A stretch of DNA of 64,000 bases, from contig JAOZHU010000012.1 in NCBI GenBank assembly GCA_026014705.1, positions 1-64,000 on the forward strand. The letters run 5' to 3'. Of this stretch, positions 16,106 through 25,638 are shown in pieces. The position numbers and the translations under genes are program-made. Within the stretch, counting starts at the first letter, position 1, and every line of letters starts with the position of its first letter. This DNA is from Candidatus Bathyarchaeota archaeon. Lineage in GTDB: Archaea > Thermoproteota > Bathyarchaeia > Bathyarchaeales > Bathycorpusculaceae. A model generated the notes under the pieces. That model worked only from the letters and a program-made list of their open reading frames with translations. It searched no databases and had not been told where the DNA came from.

Positions 16106-16702
16106 TTAGTTGATGTCTATTTGTTCGCCCTTGGGCTTCTTGGCTTCGGTTCTGGGCAGAATGACTTCTAGCACGCCGTTTTTGTAGCTTGATTTGGCTT
16201 CTTTCACTTTCACTTTTGCTGGCAACGTGACTTCCTTGTAGTACTTATATTGCGGCGTGTCCACGCTGATTTCCAGCGAGTCTTCGGTGCCGTGGAGTTT
16301 TATGTCCGTTTTCTCTACGCCTGGAAGCTCAACTACTACGCGGATTTCGCTGTCTGTTTCCACTACATCCACGAGTGGTTCGCGTTCTTCTTTGACTTCT
16401 GGTCCTTTGAGTGATTTTTTGATGTTGCCGAACTCGCGGATTTCGGGTTTGCCGTCTGGACCGATTTTCATGCTGTAGCCGTAGACGAATGGTCCGAATT
16501 CTTTGACTGTGCTTCCGTCTGGAAGCTTGCGTTCTTTGATGTAGTCTTTGGGGACTTTTTGGGTGAATTCGCGGAATTCTTCTTCCATGCGTTTTTCCAT
16601 TTCGCGGAATATGCGGTCGATGTCGCCGAAGAATGGGTCTTTGTCGAGTGGGAATCTTCTGCGTCTGCTCCATTCGGGGTAGTTTTCATCATCTGAGGAC
16701 AT
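16106..16702 (-). CDS. hsp20: Small heat shock protein, Hsp20/alpha-crystallin family
   Basis: Chaperone of 198 residues that holds unfolding proteins in large oligomers. The N-terminal half (residues 1-100) is charged and variable; the alpha-crystallin domain occupies about residues 103-190, with EPLVDVVETDSEIRVVVELP, GVEKTDIKLHG and the end motif YKNGVLEVILPRTEAKKPKG, including the conserved GVLEV. A C-terminal IDIN follows and could be the IxI-type anchoring motif. The gene stands about 100 nt downstream of the GGGGGCTATAG promoter element (copy 2). Confidence 0.9.
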   Translation of the reverse strand: MSSDDENYPEWSRRRRFPLDKDPFFGDIDRIFREMEKRMEEEFREFTQKVPKDYIKERKLPDGSTVKEFGPFVYGYSMKIGPDGKPEIREFGNIKKSLKGPEVKEEREPLVDVVETDSEIRVVVELPGVEKTDIKLHGTEDSLEISVDTPQYKYYKEVTLPAKVKVKEAKSSYKNGVLEVILPRTEAKKPKGEQIDIN

Positions 16703-16800
16703 TTATGAATCACCGTTATTATGGAGGTTTTTCAGTCCAATAAGGTTTATGATGGAAAACATGTTTTTCGATGTTCTTTGCTGGGTGTTGGCGCTTGGGG

Positions 16801-16834
16801 AAACTATAGCCCCCCTTTTTAAAGGGTTTATATG
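16801..16834 (-). promoter_or_regulatory. Promoter with GGGGGCTATAG element (copy 2), upstream of hsp20
   Basis: On the minus strand: CATATAAACC (TATA box), 11 nt of AT-rich sequence, then GGGGGGCTATAG. This orientation points to hsp20, whose start codon is ~100 nt away. With TATA-to-start spacing of ~26 nt, transcription would begin at or just after the CTATAG. The same architecture occurs at four other sites in the window. Confidence 0.5.
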
Positions 16835-16885
16835 CTGTCAAGTTGTTGATGGATTTCGCGTGGAGGTTTTTGGGTTTTGCGGTTT

Positions 16886-17338
16886 TTAGGGTTGCATTTT
16901 GGTTATTTCTTTGACTCGGGATTCTATGAACTCGGCGACTTTTTGTTCGCTGTACGTTCTTTCGGCTTCTTGAATCTTTAGCTGTTGGTTCACGATTTCT
17001 AGAAGTTTTTCCATGTCGACTGGTTTCATGAGGTATGCGTCGGCTCTATTGTTTACGGCGTCGATGGCGTTTTGCATTGAAGGATAACCTGTTAGTATTA
17101 TTTTCCGAGTCTTGGGCACTGTGTCTTTCATATTCGTTAGTAGTTCTGTGCCTTCCATGTCGGGCAGACGGATGTCAATTAAAGCTACACTGTAAGCTGA
17201 GGTTTCGGCTTTTTTTATGGCTTCGTTTCCACTTGCTGCTACGTCGACGTCGTATCCTTCGTTTTTGAGTATGGCTTCGATGGTGATTCTTATGTTTTCG
17301 TCGTCGTCCACGACAAGGATTCGGGCAGGTTTATCCAT
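16886..17338 (-). CDS. Response regulator, receiver domain only
   Basis: Receiver protein of 150 residues, phosphorylated by the neighbouring kinase. Residues 5-120 form the domain: acidic pocket DDDE at 11-14, phosphoacceptor Asp55 in VALIDIRLPD, Thr83 in IILTGYPS and Lys105 in AYLMKPVDM. The C-terminal ~30 residues are a charged helix, not a DNA-binding domain, so output must be by protein contact. Its start overlaps the end of the nine-PAS kinase gene by 49 nt in another frame; the domain begins only four residues after the ATG, so the overlap is real. The pair is one operon. Confidence 0.9.
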   Translation of the reverse strand: MDKPARILVVDDDENIRITIEAILKNEGYDVDVAASGNEAIKKAETSAYSVALIDIRLPDMEGTELLTNMKDTVPKTRKIILTGYPSMQNAIDAVNNRADAYLMKPVDMEKLLEIVNQQLKIQEAERTYSEQKVAEFIESRVKEITKMQP

Positions 17339-20300
17339 GCGAGTCCACCTCCATTTTTCAGTTTTGGCTCTATTGGAAGTATGATTGTGAAGGTTGAGCC
17401 TTTACCTTCCCTAGTTTGAACTGTGATTTTGCCTTGGTGGGCTTCCACTATGCGTTTGCAGATGGCTAAGCCGAAGCCCATGCCCTGCGCTTTGGTTGTG
17501 ACTAAGGGCGAGAAGAGTCTGTGTAACATTTCTTTGGGTATGCCTGTTCCTGTGTCTGTGAAAGAAATTTTCACGTTGCCGTCTGTTTGGCTACTTTTTA
17601 TCCGCAATGTTCCGCCTTCAGGCATTGCGTCGATGGCGTTTTTGATTATGTTAATGAAGACTCTTGCCATTTTGGTTTTGTCTGCTTTAATCAGGGGTTT
17701 CTCTTGTGCGTTGTTTGCTATGTGGATTTTGTTTGGGACGCGGATTAGGGTTAAGGTTTCGTTCAGAATTGACCGCGGTGTGCATTCTGTTAGGTCTAAG
17801 TGCATTTCCCGTGCGTAGTCTTGCAGGTCGCCGATTATTTTGTCTGCATGCGTGACGGCGTTGTCGATTATTGCGAGCATTTTTTTGCCGTTGTCGCCTA
17901 ATTTTGATGACTCTTTCACTTTTAGGTAGTATGCTGCGTTTTTGATGCCTGTTAACGGGTTGCGCAGGTCGTGCCCAACCATGCCTGCCAATTCACCGAT
18001 GGCGGCTAGTCGCTCTAGTTTCAGCAGGTTTGCTTGTGCAGTTTGGAGTTCTCTTGTTCGGGAGGTTATGGCTTTTTCCAGTTTTTCCGAGTATTCTCTA
18101 GCCATCTGTTCGTTTTGTTTCTGTTCGGTAATGTCTTTGGCTACTCCAACGGCGTGCCATTTGTTGCCCAGTTTTATTGGTGACAATGAGAGCTTGATTG
18201 GAAATTCGGTGCCGCCTTTTCTGGTTGCAGTCAGCTCTATAGTTTCGTTGATGAAGTTGCCTTTTCCTGTTTGAGCGAATTGTGCAACTCCTTCCGTCAT
18301 TGCTTCTTTTCCTTCTGGGCAGAATGAAGATGGAACCACCAGTTCATGCACTTTGCGACCAACTGCTTCTTCGCGTGTGTAGCCGAAGGTTTTTTCGGCG
18401 GCTGGGTTCCAGTATTCAATTATTTCTTTGTCATTAACCAAGATTATGGCGTCTCGGACGGAATTGCTTATGGCGCGGAATTTTTCTTCTGATACTCGCA
18501 AGTCTTCTTCGGCTTTCTTGGCTTCAGTAATGTTTATGTCTGTCCCTCTGTATCCGACGAGTTTACCTTCGTCATCAACTATCGGCACCCCGCTGGTTGA
18601 CAACCAAACTGCCTTACCGTTCTTATGGACATTCTTGTTGAGCAAACCGTGAAAAGACTGCTTCTTCCTAAAAGCCTCGAATGCTGCTTTCTTGATTTGC
18701 TTCCGATTTTCTGGGTGGAATAGGTCGTAGAACCGCTTTTTCCCAACAATTTCCTCAGGGCTATAACCTAAGATTTTTTCTACTACTGGGCTAGAGTAGG
18801 TATACATGCCTTCAGGGTCAACTTCCCAAATCCATTCTTCAGCGTTTTCTGCTACTTGCTTGAAGCGCTCTTCACTCTCGCGTAGCGCTTTTTCTTTTTG
18901 TTTCCGTTCAGTGATGTCTTTCACTGTGGAAACGAAAAATGCGACTTTTCCTGAGGATTGGAGAACGGGACTTGTGGAGAGTTCGCCTAGAAATTCGCGA
19001 CCGTTCTTGGTGCGGAAAATGTACTCTGCGTTTATCAAAGTGTTTCCTTGCCGCTCAAAGTTTTCGGCAGCTCTTGCTTGTGCTCTTTCTGCGAAAAATT
19101 CACGAACGTTTCTTCCAATTACTTCGCTCTTTGTGGAGTAGCCAAACATTTTTAATGCGGCAGAGTTGCAGTCAATTATTGTTGAACCTGGGGATGAGAC
19201 CGCTATCGGGTCTGGTGATGCCTCGAAGATTCCTCTAAGTTTTTCTTCATTCTCACACAAGGCTTCTTCGATTCTCTTCTTTTCGGTGATGTCTTCGCAT
19301 GCGCCGAAAAGTCGCTGACCTGAGGGATTTTCTTCGTCAGTTATTACCCGAGATGAGACTTTGAGCCAACGTGTTGAGCCATCTTTGTTTGTGATTCTTA
19401 ATTCACAGACGCTGGATTGACCAAGTTTTAGTCCTATTACTTTTTCGTTGAATATTGGCAGGTCTTGGGGCTGGACAGTGAATTTCCAGCAACTTTCATT
19501 TTTTATTTCCGTTGGTGAATAGCCGAATATTTTTTCCGTTGCACCAGCCATCCAATCGATGTGAAAACTCGCCTTGTCATTAACTTTTAAGCAGGAAAAC
19601 AAAAAGTCTGCTGTCATTTGTGAAATGACTCGGTGTTTCTCCTCGCTCTTCCTTAAGGCTTCTTCTGCTTCTTTGCGCTCGGTCACGTCGTTGTAGACGG
19701 CTACTATATTGCCGTTTGGCAGTTTGTATACCCAGTTTTCTCTCCACCCAAAAATGCGGCCATCTTTGTATATTTTGCTTGGCAGATATTCCGCTTGCCC
19801 CGTCCGATAGACTCGTTTAAAAACATTTAGCAGACTTAACTCTTTGATTCCTGGGAAAACTTCGGTCACCCGCTTGCCCAGCAGGTTCTTCCTGGCGATT
19901 TTCTCTATTCTCTCGGCAGTTTGGTTAAAATCCACAAAAGCAAAGTCGTCGCCGTTGTCTACTGCTCTGTAAACTGCGACGCCGCTTGGAATCGTGTTGA
20001 ACAGTTGTCTGTATCTGGCTTCGGCATCTCTAATAATCTCTTCTGTTTTTTTGCGTTCAGAAATGTCTCTAATTACCATGCTTGTTTTGGCGACACCTTC
20101 TGTGTCTGTGAAGACAATCGATGAGACTTCGCCGATAAAAGTTGTGCCGTCTTTTCGTATAAATGTAAGCTCAGCCCTTGTACGACCAGTCTGTTCGCGC
20201 TCCTTCAGCGCTGCTGCCAGATTCGCGTCTTTTACTACTATGCCTTCTCTTCCAGCTTGTTTAACCTCTTCTTCTGTCATGCCTAACATGCGGCATGCTT

Positions 20301-21618
20301 GAGGATTCGCAGCGAGAATTGTGCCATCAGGTTTTGTCAGCATTATACCGTCAAAACTGTTCTCGAACAAGCTGCGGTACTGCGCTTCGCTTTGCTCCAG
20401 CGCCGACTGTGCTTTCTGGCGTTCCGTGATGTCCGTTATGAATGCGAAATAATGCGCCACATCCCCGTTGCAGTCAAGAAAAGGATGCACAAACAGTTCT
20501 ATTGGGACTATAGACCCGTCTTTGCGAATGTACTCTTTCTGGTACCGCACAGGTTTCTTTGTGCTTTGAAGTTCTGCCAATTTGGCTTTTTCGAATTCTG
20601 CGTACTCAGGAGGCGTAAGCGTAGTCGCCCAGTTAATCTTCTCAAGTTCTCTTGCGCTGTATCCTGTCAGTTTTTCAAAAGCGGCATTGACCAGCCCTAA
20701 GCGCCCATCAGGGTAACCCACAGCAACAGCAACAGAAGCGTTTCTAACAAGCTCTGCGAGGAAATGCTCTCTCTCGAGGCTATCCTTCAGCGCGGCTTCA
20801 ACTTCCTTGCGCTCAGAAACATCGCGTACGATTCCTAAAAGGCAGGTTGCCCCCTTGAAATTCATCAAGGCAACCGAGAGTTCTGCTGGAAACTCTGTCC
20901 CATCTTTTCTGCGGGCAGTGAATTCAAGAAATTCTCCTAAAGGCAGTTGTTTGCTCTGAACCTTCTGGGCAAAAACTTTTTGAAAACCATGGTCTCGCTG
21001 GGGTATTATCAGGTTCAGCACGTTCTTGCCTACTGCTTCTTCTTGGCGGTAGCCAAATATTTGTTCCGCAGCAGGATTCCAATAGACAACCTCGCCTTCA
21101 GAGTTAACTGCAACAATAGCATCTGTTGCACAAGTGCTTATTGTACGGAACTTTTCCTCACTCTCTTTAATTTCCCTAATTTTCTCTTCAACAAGCGCCT
21201 CCATCATCTCGGCGTATTCCTTAATCCGCCTCGCATTTTCCTTTCTCCTTGTAACATCATGGAAAAGCACAAGGTCAGCAGGCTGCCCAGCGTAAGTAAT
21301 TCTTTTTCCCTTTACCTCAACATAGCGTCTCTCACCTGCACTGTTTTGAAAAGCTACCTCATACGGCGCCACAGAAAGACCTTGCAGTCTTCTGCTCAAG
21401 TTCTGCAAAAGCTGCGCCTTGCTTTCGGCAGGCAAGAAACCAAAGCTCAAGAAAGGCATTCCGATTATTTCCTTCGTTTTCAAACCCGTTACTTTCTCGA
21501 ATTCATCGTTCACCATAATTAGAAGCCCTTGCTGGTCAACTATAACCGCTGGATCAGACAACAGATTCAAAAGAACTCTAGCTTTTCCCTCAAAACCCCT
21601 GGAGCCTTTTCCACTCAT
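17290..21618 (-). CDS. Cytoplasmic histidine kinase with nine PAS domains
   Basis: Sensor kinase of 1442 residues with no membrane helix. Nine PAS/PAC modules follow one another at intervals of ~125 residues (starts near 15, 155, 285, 410, 535, 660, 795, 920 and 1045), each ending in DITERK- or DVSERK-like PAC text. The HisKA helix has the phosphoacceptor His1216 in GMVGHDLRNPLTGIKNAAYY, and the ATPase domain shows NAIDAMPEGG (N box), DTGTGIP (G1) and GMGFGLAICKRIVEAHQG (G2). It probably senses redox state or small ligands. It overlaps the small gene upstream by 4 nt and the response regulator downstream by 49 nt. The tail after IILPIEP is shaped by that overlap. Confidence 0.93.
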   Translation of the reverse strand: MSGKGSRGFEGKARVLLNLLSDPAVIVDQQGLLIMVNDEFEKVTGLKTKEIIGMPFLSFGFLPAESKAQLLQNLSRRLQGLSVAPYEVAFQNSAGERRYVEVKGKRITYAGQPADLVLFHDVTRRKENARRIKEYAEMMEALVEEKIREIKESEEKFRTISTCATDAIVAVNSEGEVVYWNPAAEQIFGYRQEEAVGKNVLNLIIPQRDHGFQKVFAQKVQSKQLPLGEFLEFTARRKDGTEFPAELSVALMNFKGATCLLGIVRDVSERKEVEAALKDSLEREHFLAELVRNASVAVAVGYPDGRLGLVNAAFEKLTGYSARELEKINWATTLTPPEYAEFEKAKLAELQSTKKPVRYQKEYIRKDGSIVPIELFVHPFLDCNGDVAHYFAFITDITERQKAQSALEQSEAQYRSLFENSFDGIMLTKPDGTILAANPQACRMLGMTEEEVKQAGREGIVVKDANLAAALKEREQTGRTRAELTFIRKDGTTFIGEVSSIVFTDTEGVAKTSMVIRDISERKKTEEIIRDAEARYRQLFNTIPSGVAVYRAVDNGDDFAFVDFNQTAERIEKIARKNLLGKRVTEVFPGIKELSLLNVFKRVYRTGQAEYLPSKIYKDGRIFGWRENWVYKLPNGNIVAVYNDVTERKEAEEALRKSEEKHRVISQMTADFLFSCLKVNDKASFHIDWMAGATEKIFGYSPTEIKNESCWKFTVQPQDLPIFNEKVIGLKLGQSSVCELRITNKDGSTRWLKVSSRVITDEENPSGQRLFGACEDITEKKRIEEALCENEEKLRGIFEASPDPIAVSSPGSTIIDCNSAALKMFGYSTKSEVIGRNVREFFAERAQARAAENFERQGNTLINAEYIFRTKNGREFLGELSTSPVLQSSGKVAFFVSTVKDITERKQKEKALRESEERFKQVAENAEEWIWEVDPEGMYTYSSPVVEKILGYSPEEIVGKKRFYDLFHPENRKQIKKAAFEAFRKKQSFHGLLNKNVHKNGKAVWLSTSGVPIVDDEGKLVGYRGTDINITEAKKAEEDLRVSEEKFRAISNSVRDAIILVNDKEIIEYWNPAAEKTFGYTREEAVGRKVHELVVPSSFCPEGKEAMTEGVAQFAQTGKGNFINETIELTATRKGGTEFPIKLSLSPIKLGNKWHAVGVAKDITEQKQNEQMAREYSEKLEKAITSRTRELQTAQANLLKLERLAAIGELAGMVGHDLRNPLTGIKNAAYYLKVKESSKLGDNGKKMLAIIDNAVTHADKIIGDLQDYAREMHLDLTECTPRSILNETLTLIRVPNKIHIANNAQEKPLIKADKTKMARVFINIIKNAIDAMPEGGTLRIKSSQTDGNVKISFTDTGTGIPKEMLHRLFSPLVTTKAQGMGFGLAICKRIVEAHQGKITVQTREGKGSTFTIILPIEPKLKNGGGLAWINLPESLSWTTTKT

Positions 21619-22127
21619 TCACAAGCACCCTCTCTACCAGTACTATTCTGGTTTTCAACCTTAAAATTCTGCCTCACAATACGCACGTACTCCTGAAACG
21701 TCATGTCAGAAGCAATCCACTTAGACAAAGGCCACTCGTACTCTGGCCACTTGAAAGTAACCTTAACCTTATCATGAAGATTCTTAAGGAACAAAATCTC
21801 AAGATGCCGCGCTCCCAAACCGAAAATCTTCTCCAGCGCGCTCGAAAAATCACCAAGCCTGCACGGAATGCCCCGCTTTTCAAGCCCAAAAAGCTCCAAC
21901 AGGTAGAAATAAACTGATGCACGAACGTTTTCGCCAAGACTGAGCAAAGCCTCATCTATAGCTTCCAGTAAGATTTGGTCAAAACTCTGATGCTGCTTCT
22001 GCTTTGCCAACTTACGTTTGACCCCTCTCGCCGCTTTCGCAACGCCCTGCCAACTCCTCCCAACATCGAAAACGGCGTTAAACCAAAAAAACGGGGAAAG
22101 AGAGAATAAAAACTTATGAATCAGCAA
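21615..22127 (-). CDS. NitrOD5-like small signalling protein
   Basis: Protein of 170 residues. The central part (residues ~45-135) reads FDQILLEAIDEALLSLGENV, then VYFYLLELFGLEKRGIPCRL and FSSALEKIFGLGARHLEI, which resembles the archaeal NitrOD5 output domain described for two-component systems. The first ~25 residues are hydrophobic/aromatic (LFSLSPFFWFNAVF) and may be a wrongly included upstream part or a membrane patch; no internal Met offers another start. It overlaps the kinase start by 4 nt, so it is translated with the kinase and may be its partner. Family assignment is from memory of the pattern. Confidence 0.55.
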   Translation of the reverse strand: MLIHKFLFSLSPFFWFNAVFDVGRSWQGVAKAARGVKRKLAKQKQHQSFDQILLEAIDEALLSLGENVRASVYFYLLELFGLEKRGIPCRLGDFSSALEKIFGLGARHLEILFLKNLHDKVKVTFKWPEYEWPLSKWIASDMTFQEYVRIVRQNFKVENQNSTGREGACE

Positions 22128-22220
22128 TACTGAGCCGAAAGAAACACAGCCTCTGCGCCCATCTAACCCCGCAATGCGTCAACTCAAGAAGACAAACAAC
22201 CGTAACGACGCCCTTTACCT

Positions 22221-24302
22221 CTAAATAATCTGCCAGTTCTCCCTGCCACTCTGGTTAAACTTTGGAACTGTAACCACAAAACGCGCGCCCTTCCCCGGCT
22301 CACCAACTTCCCGAATAGCCCAACCGTAAACATCCATCATCCTCTTAATCAAAAACAAACCGAAACCTGTGCCGCCGCCAGTGCTGAAACCCTCAGTGAA
22401 AAGCTTCTGCTTGTCCTCTACCGCAATGCCCACGCCATCATCTTCATAAATCAACAGCAACGCATCCTCACCGCTTCGCTCATAAAAAACCCGCGCAACC
22501 GCCGCTTTAACCCCGTATTTCCGAGTATTATCCAGCAAATTATAGAAAAACTGCCGCAGAAAAGAATCAGCAAGCAAACTCAACCCCCTGCAATCGTTAA
22601 CAACTTTGAAACTTAAGCCAGAAAAAAGCGCCACAGCCTCATCCACCGTCCTCGCCACATCAACATACTTCAACTCCTCAACTCCCAACTGCTCATACAA
22701 ACGGGCAAACTCGAAAATCCGCATAGAATCCCCCACAGCCTTCTCCATACTGCTCGCCGCATCAACAATATCCGCGTGGTCAGCGTACTTCTTCTTAAGC
22801 AAAAACGAGAAACCCGTCACCGCACTAAGCTTATTGCGAACATCATGCCTAGTTAAACCTCCAGAAACACGCAACTTCTCATTCATAACCTCAATCTTGC
22901 GAGCACTCTCCTTCAGCTTTTCTTCAGCGTTCCTGCGTTGAATCAACCGCCACATGTCAGTCACAATCGGCGTCACCGACCGCGCATCCAATTCACTGTA
23001 ACTCTCAGCCTTGTTCGCAACCGCCGCAATCGCGACAACCCGCTCTTTCTCAAACACGGGCACCCCAAGATAACGCTTAATCGGCACATGCCCCTCAGGA
23101 TAACCTTTCTTATGCGGAAAAGGCGCCGAGTAATCATTAATGAACACGGGCTTCCGTTGCCGTACCGGCTCAGCCCACACACCTGCTTCCGATATGGGGT
23201 AGTGCATCGGTTTCAATATCGTTTTGCATTCTTTCATCGCGGTTTGCGACCAAGAATGAATAGTCATAACCGTTTCATCCTCATTCAAAAGACCAATGAA
23301 GGCGAATTCGCTTGAAGTCACCCTTTCAATCGCCCCCAACGCGAAATCCATAACCTCCTTCTCAGAAGCCTCCACCATCTTATTGAGCTCAAGCATAGCC
23401 TGCAACCGCCGTTCATGCAAAATCAACCTCTCCTCAGCCTGCTTACGCTCAGTAATGTCCAACCCATACAGGTTAACGTAACCCGCATCAGCCACAGGCG
23501 CAGCAACAAAAAGAAAAGTGCGCCCACCATATTTAACCTCAAACTCGCAACGTAGACCGCAATCTAACTGGATGAAACTTGGCAGAGGCTTACCAACCGC
23601 TATCTCGCCGCCCCCAAACAGACCCATGGCAGCAGGGTTTGCGTACAGAATAACGCCATCCCGCGAGACGCGAAGCACGGGATCCGGGTTCTCTGAAGCT
23701 AATCTTGCCAAATTAGCAATTTCCTCATGTGCCTGAAACGCCTTAAAACGGTAAGCCTCCAGAATCCGAGAGGTTGAGAAACCTATAACGTTAGCCAAAA
23801 CCAGACTGAGAGTGACGGAGAACAACTCTGGAACCGCCAAAGCCTTCGTCACCAATAGCAATATCAACATTTCTCCAAGAGAGGCAACTGCAGACAAGAT
23901 GACCTTGCTGAGAAAACGCTGCGGAATAACGAGATAAATAATAACAATCGTCGCGATGACGATGATCACGTGGAACAGAAAATTCTGCGGACGCGAAGCA
24001 TTGATAACCGTGCTGACAACTACTCCAACAAGCCCCCACGCGAAGACTGCCCGGTCATAAAGGCGAAAGCTTTCAACCCGATTGAAATAAGCTAATAGCC
24101 AAACAGTGAAGGCTAAAAACCACAGCCTCAAAGCAGACAACACGTAAAACTCCAGCGACAAACCGAAAAACTGGAAATCATTGAAAACATACAGCAGCAA
24201 CGGTACTATAAGCAGAAACACGCCGACTTTGGCTTGCTTGATGTCTGCAGTCAGATTGAACTGCCTGTACCGCGCTTCTAATTCAGACGACATGCTGCAC
24301 AA
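22221..24302 (-). CDS. Membrane histidine kinase with PAS and GAF domains
   Basis: Sensor kinase of 693 residues. Residues ~25-185 hold six or seven membrane helices (for example VGVFLLIVPLLLYVF and FHVIIVIATIVIIYLVIP). A PAS domain follows at ~200-295 (ENPDPVLRVSRDGVILYANP, GLDITERKQAE) and a GAF domain at ~305-455 (FAFIGLLNEDETVMTIHSWS, YLGVPVFEKERVVAIAAVAN). The kinase core has His486 in GGLTRHDVRNKLSAVTGF, NLLDNTRKYG (N box), EDDGVGIAVEDK (G1) and GGGTGFGLFLIKRMMDVYGW (G2). No receiver gene is directly attached; it lies 93 nt upstream of the NitrOD5-like gene on the same strand and may share its response regulator. Confidence 0.92.
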   Translation of the reverse strand: MCSMSSELEARYRQFNLTADIKQAKVGVFLLIVPLLLYVFNDFQFFGLSLEFYVLSALRLWFLAFTVWLLAYFNRVESFRLYDRAVFAWGLVGVVVSTVINASRPQNFLFHVIIVIATIVIIYLVIPQRFLSKVILSAVASLGEMLILLLVTKALAVPELFSVTLSLVLANVIGFSTSRILEAYRFKAFQAHEEIANLARLASENPDPVLRVSRDGVILYANPAAMGLFGGGEIAVGKPLPSFIQLDCGLRCEFEVKYGGRTFLFVAAPVADAGYVNLYGLDITERKQAEERLILHERRLQAMLELNKMVEASEKEVMDFALGAIERVTSSEFAFIGLLNEDETVMTIHSWSQTAMKECKTILKPMHYPISEAGVWAEPVRQRKPVFINDYSAPFPHKKGYPEGHVPIKRYLGVPVFEKERVVAIAAVANKAESYSELDARSVTPIVTDMWRLIQRRNAEEKLKESARKIEVMNEKLRVSGGLTRHDVRNKLSAVTGFSFLLKKKYADHADIVDAASSMEKAVGDSMRIFEFARLYEQLGVEELKYVDVARTVDEAVALFSGLSFKVVNDCRGLSLLADSFLRQFFYNLLDNTRKYGVKAAVARVFYERSGEDALLLIYEDDGVGIAVEDKQKLFTEGFSTGGGTGFGLFLIKRMMDVYGWAIREVGEPGKGARFVVTVPKFNQSGRENWQII

Positions 24303-24711
24303 ACCACCACCATTTCGCCAGCGCTTTCAGCTTCTGCACATATTTTCAACCAGCAACAGCTTTCCTCAACAATCAACCACTAAAAACAAGACGACAGAAC
24401 AAACTTATAATTTATGTGCAGTTCGGATACGGATTCCCAATTTACACAAGCAAACTACGCAGTCAAGCATGCTGAAAGACTTGATATGCTATCTAAATAG
24501 CACGTTAAAGAACAAGAACTCCAAAAATCAGCTTCAAAGAGCCAAGTTTAACCGAAGATTCCCCGATTTTCTTTCTCGCTGCTCTGCAGACTCCAAGCGG
24601 AAAACACGGTACCTAACACCATTACTCGCGAGAATCCCGAACCACAGAGCAACATCAAGCGGCTTTTCAATGCACAGCATTGCTCATCGTAAAGAGCAAC
24701 AAACCTGAAGA
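24303..24711. other. Intergenic stretch of 409 nt
   Basis: No gene is supported. On the minus strand an AT-rich block ATAAATTATAAG (around 24403-24417) could be the TATA box of the membrane kinase, about 100 nt upstream of its start. The rest shows no repeat, hairpin or RNA gene that I can defend. Confidence 0.35.
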
Positions 24712-25638
24712 CTATCGCAATATTATTTGGATTATCACTAAGATTGTTATTAGCACGGGCAAGAATCGTTTGGCTTTCATGTTAACTTTGATTGCCTCGT
24801 CGCTCTTTTTGCAGTCTACGAGCCGCATGATGTACACCGAAGTGGCAAGGTTATAGAGGAAAATGGCGTATATTGAGAGCATCATCCTATCCGCGAAAGT
24901 GAGATACCCCGTTGGTGGAATACCGCTAATTAACGACAGGTGAAACGTCGTAGCCGACATGAGAGTAGTCACGCCTAACGTTATCCTCTGAGCGAAATTC
25001 TGTGGAGACATGAAAAACGCAAGCAAGGAAATAGTGGTAATAATGGCGACAGGGAGGACGCTTTTTATGAACGATGAAAGTGCTGGTCGGTTCAAGTCAA
25101 CGCTGAATATAAAACGCGAGTAGATGTCTTCTCCATAGGAGTGCCCCGTGGTCTTTGTTCGGAAGCCTTCCAACGTCCAACCTGAGACACTTGCGTCAGG
25201 ATCTATGTTTGAGTCAACAGCACCTTCAAAAATCAGTTGGCTATTATCCAGAGTTTTATGTTCAATCTCAACGGTTAATTCATGTGTTTCAAACTGGTAA
25301 TTGGAGAAATCAAAAGAATTAATGAAATCTCCCCTTACACGGTACTCCAAATATCCAGCAGCACCATCAGTTTTTACCTCATATTTCGTGGGTGCACCAT
25401 TAATAAACTCAAAGTTCCTAATTTCATCAATGCTTATTTCCGAAGGGTTGAATCTGAACCATAAGTAAAAATCCAGTCGGTAACTGTTAGCGCTGAGGTC
25501 AACCTTTTCTACATTCACGAGCCATACACCAACCTCTACCCGAGTTGGATTCACTGAAGCGCCACGCGCTGCTGTATTCCCAGCTAGAAGCGCTAAGAGA
25601 GTGAAAGATAGAATTGCAATGGCAACCCATTTTTTCAT
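24712..25638 (-). CDS. Pentameric ligand-gated ion channel (Cys-loop superfamily) homologue
   Basis: Protein of 308 residues with the full prokaryotic pLGIC layout. Residues 1-26 are a signal peptide. The beta-sandwich ligand-binding domain (~30-185) has VEVGVWLVNVEKVDLSANSY, DFYLWFRFNP and a Cys-less loop FDFSNYQFETHEL at the position of the Cys-loop. Four membrane helices follow: M1 at ~190-209 with the conserved Pro196, M2 at ~215-237 (AQRITLGVTTLMSATTFHLS) lining the pore, M3 at ~247-272 after the loop ISGIPPTGYLTFADRM, and M4 at ~290-307. The M2-M3 loop with Pro and Tyr-x-Thr matches the GLIC/ELIC family. It would form a homopentamer in the membrane; ligand and ion selectivity are unknown. 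Such channels are uncommon in archaea. It stands alone. Confidence 0.85.
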   Translation of the reverse strand: MKKWVAIAILSFTLLALLAGNTAARGASVNPTRVEVGVWLVNVEKVDLSANSYRLDFYLWFRFNPSEISIDEIRNFEFINGAPTKYEVKTDGAAGYLEYRVRGDFINSFDFSNYQFETHELTVEIEHKTLDNSQLIFEGAVDSNIDPDASVSGWTLEGFRTKTTGHSYGEDIYSRFIFSVDLNRPALSSFIKSVLPVAIITTISLLAFFMSPQNFAQRITLGVTTLMSATTFHLSLISGIPPTGYLTFADRMMLSIYAIFLYNLATSVYIMRLVDCKKSDEAIKVNMKAKRFLPVLITILVIIQIILR

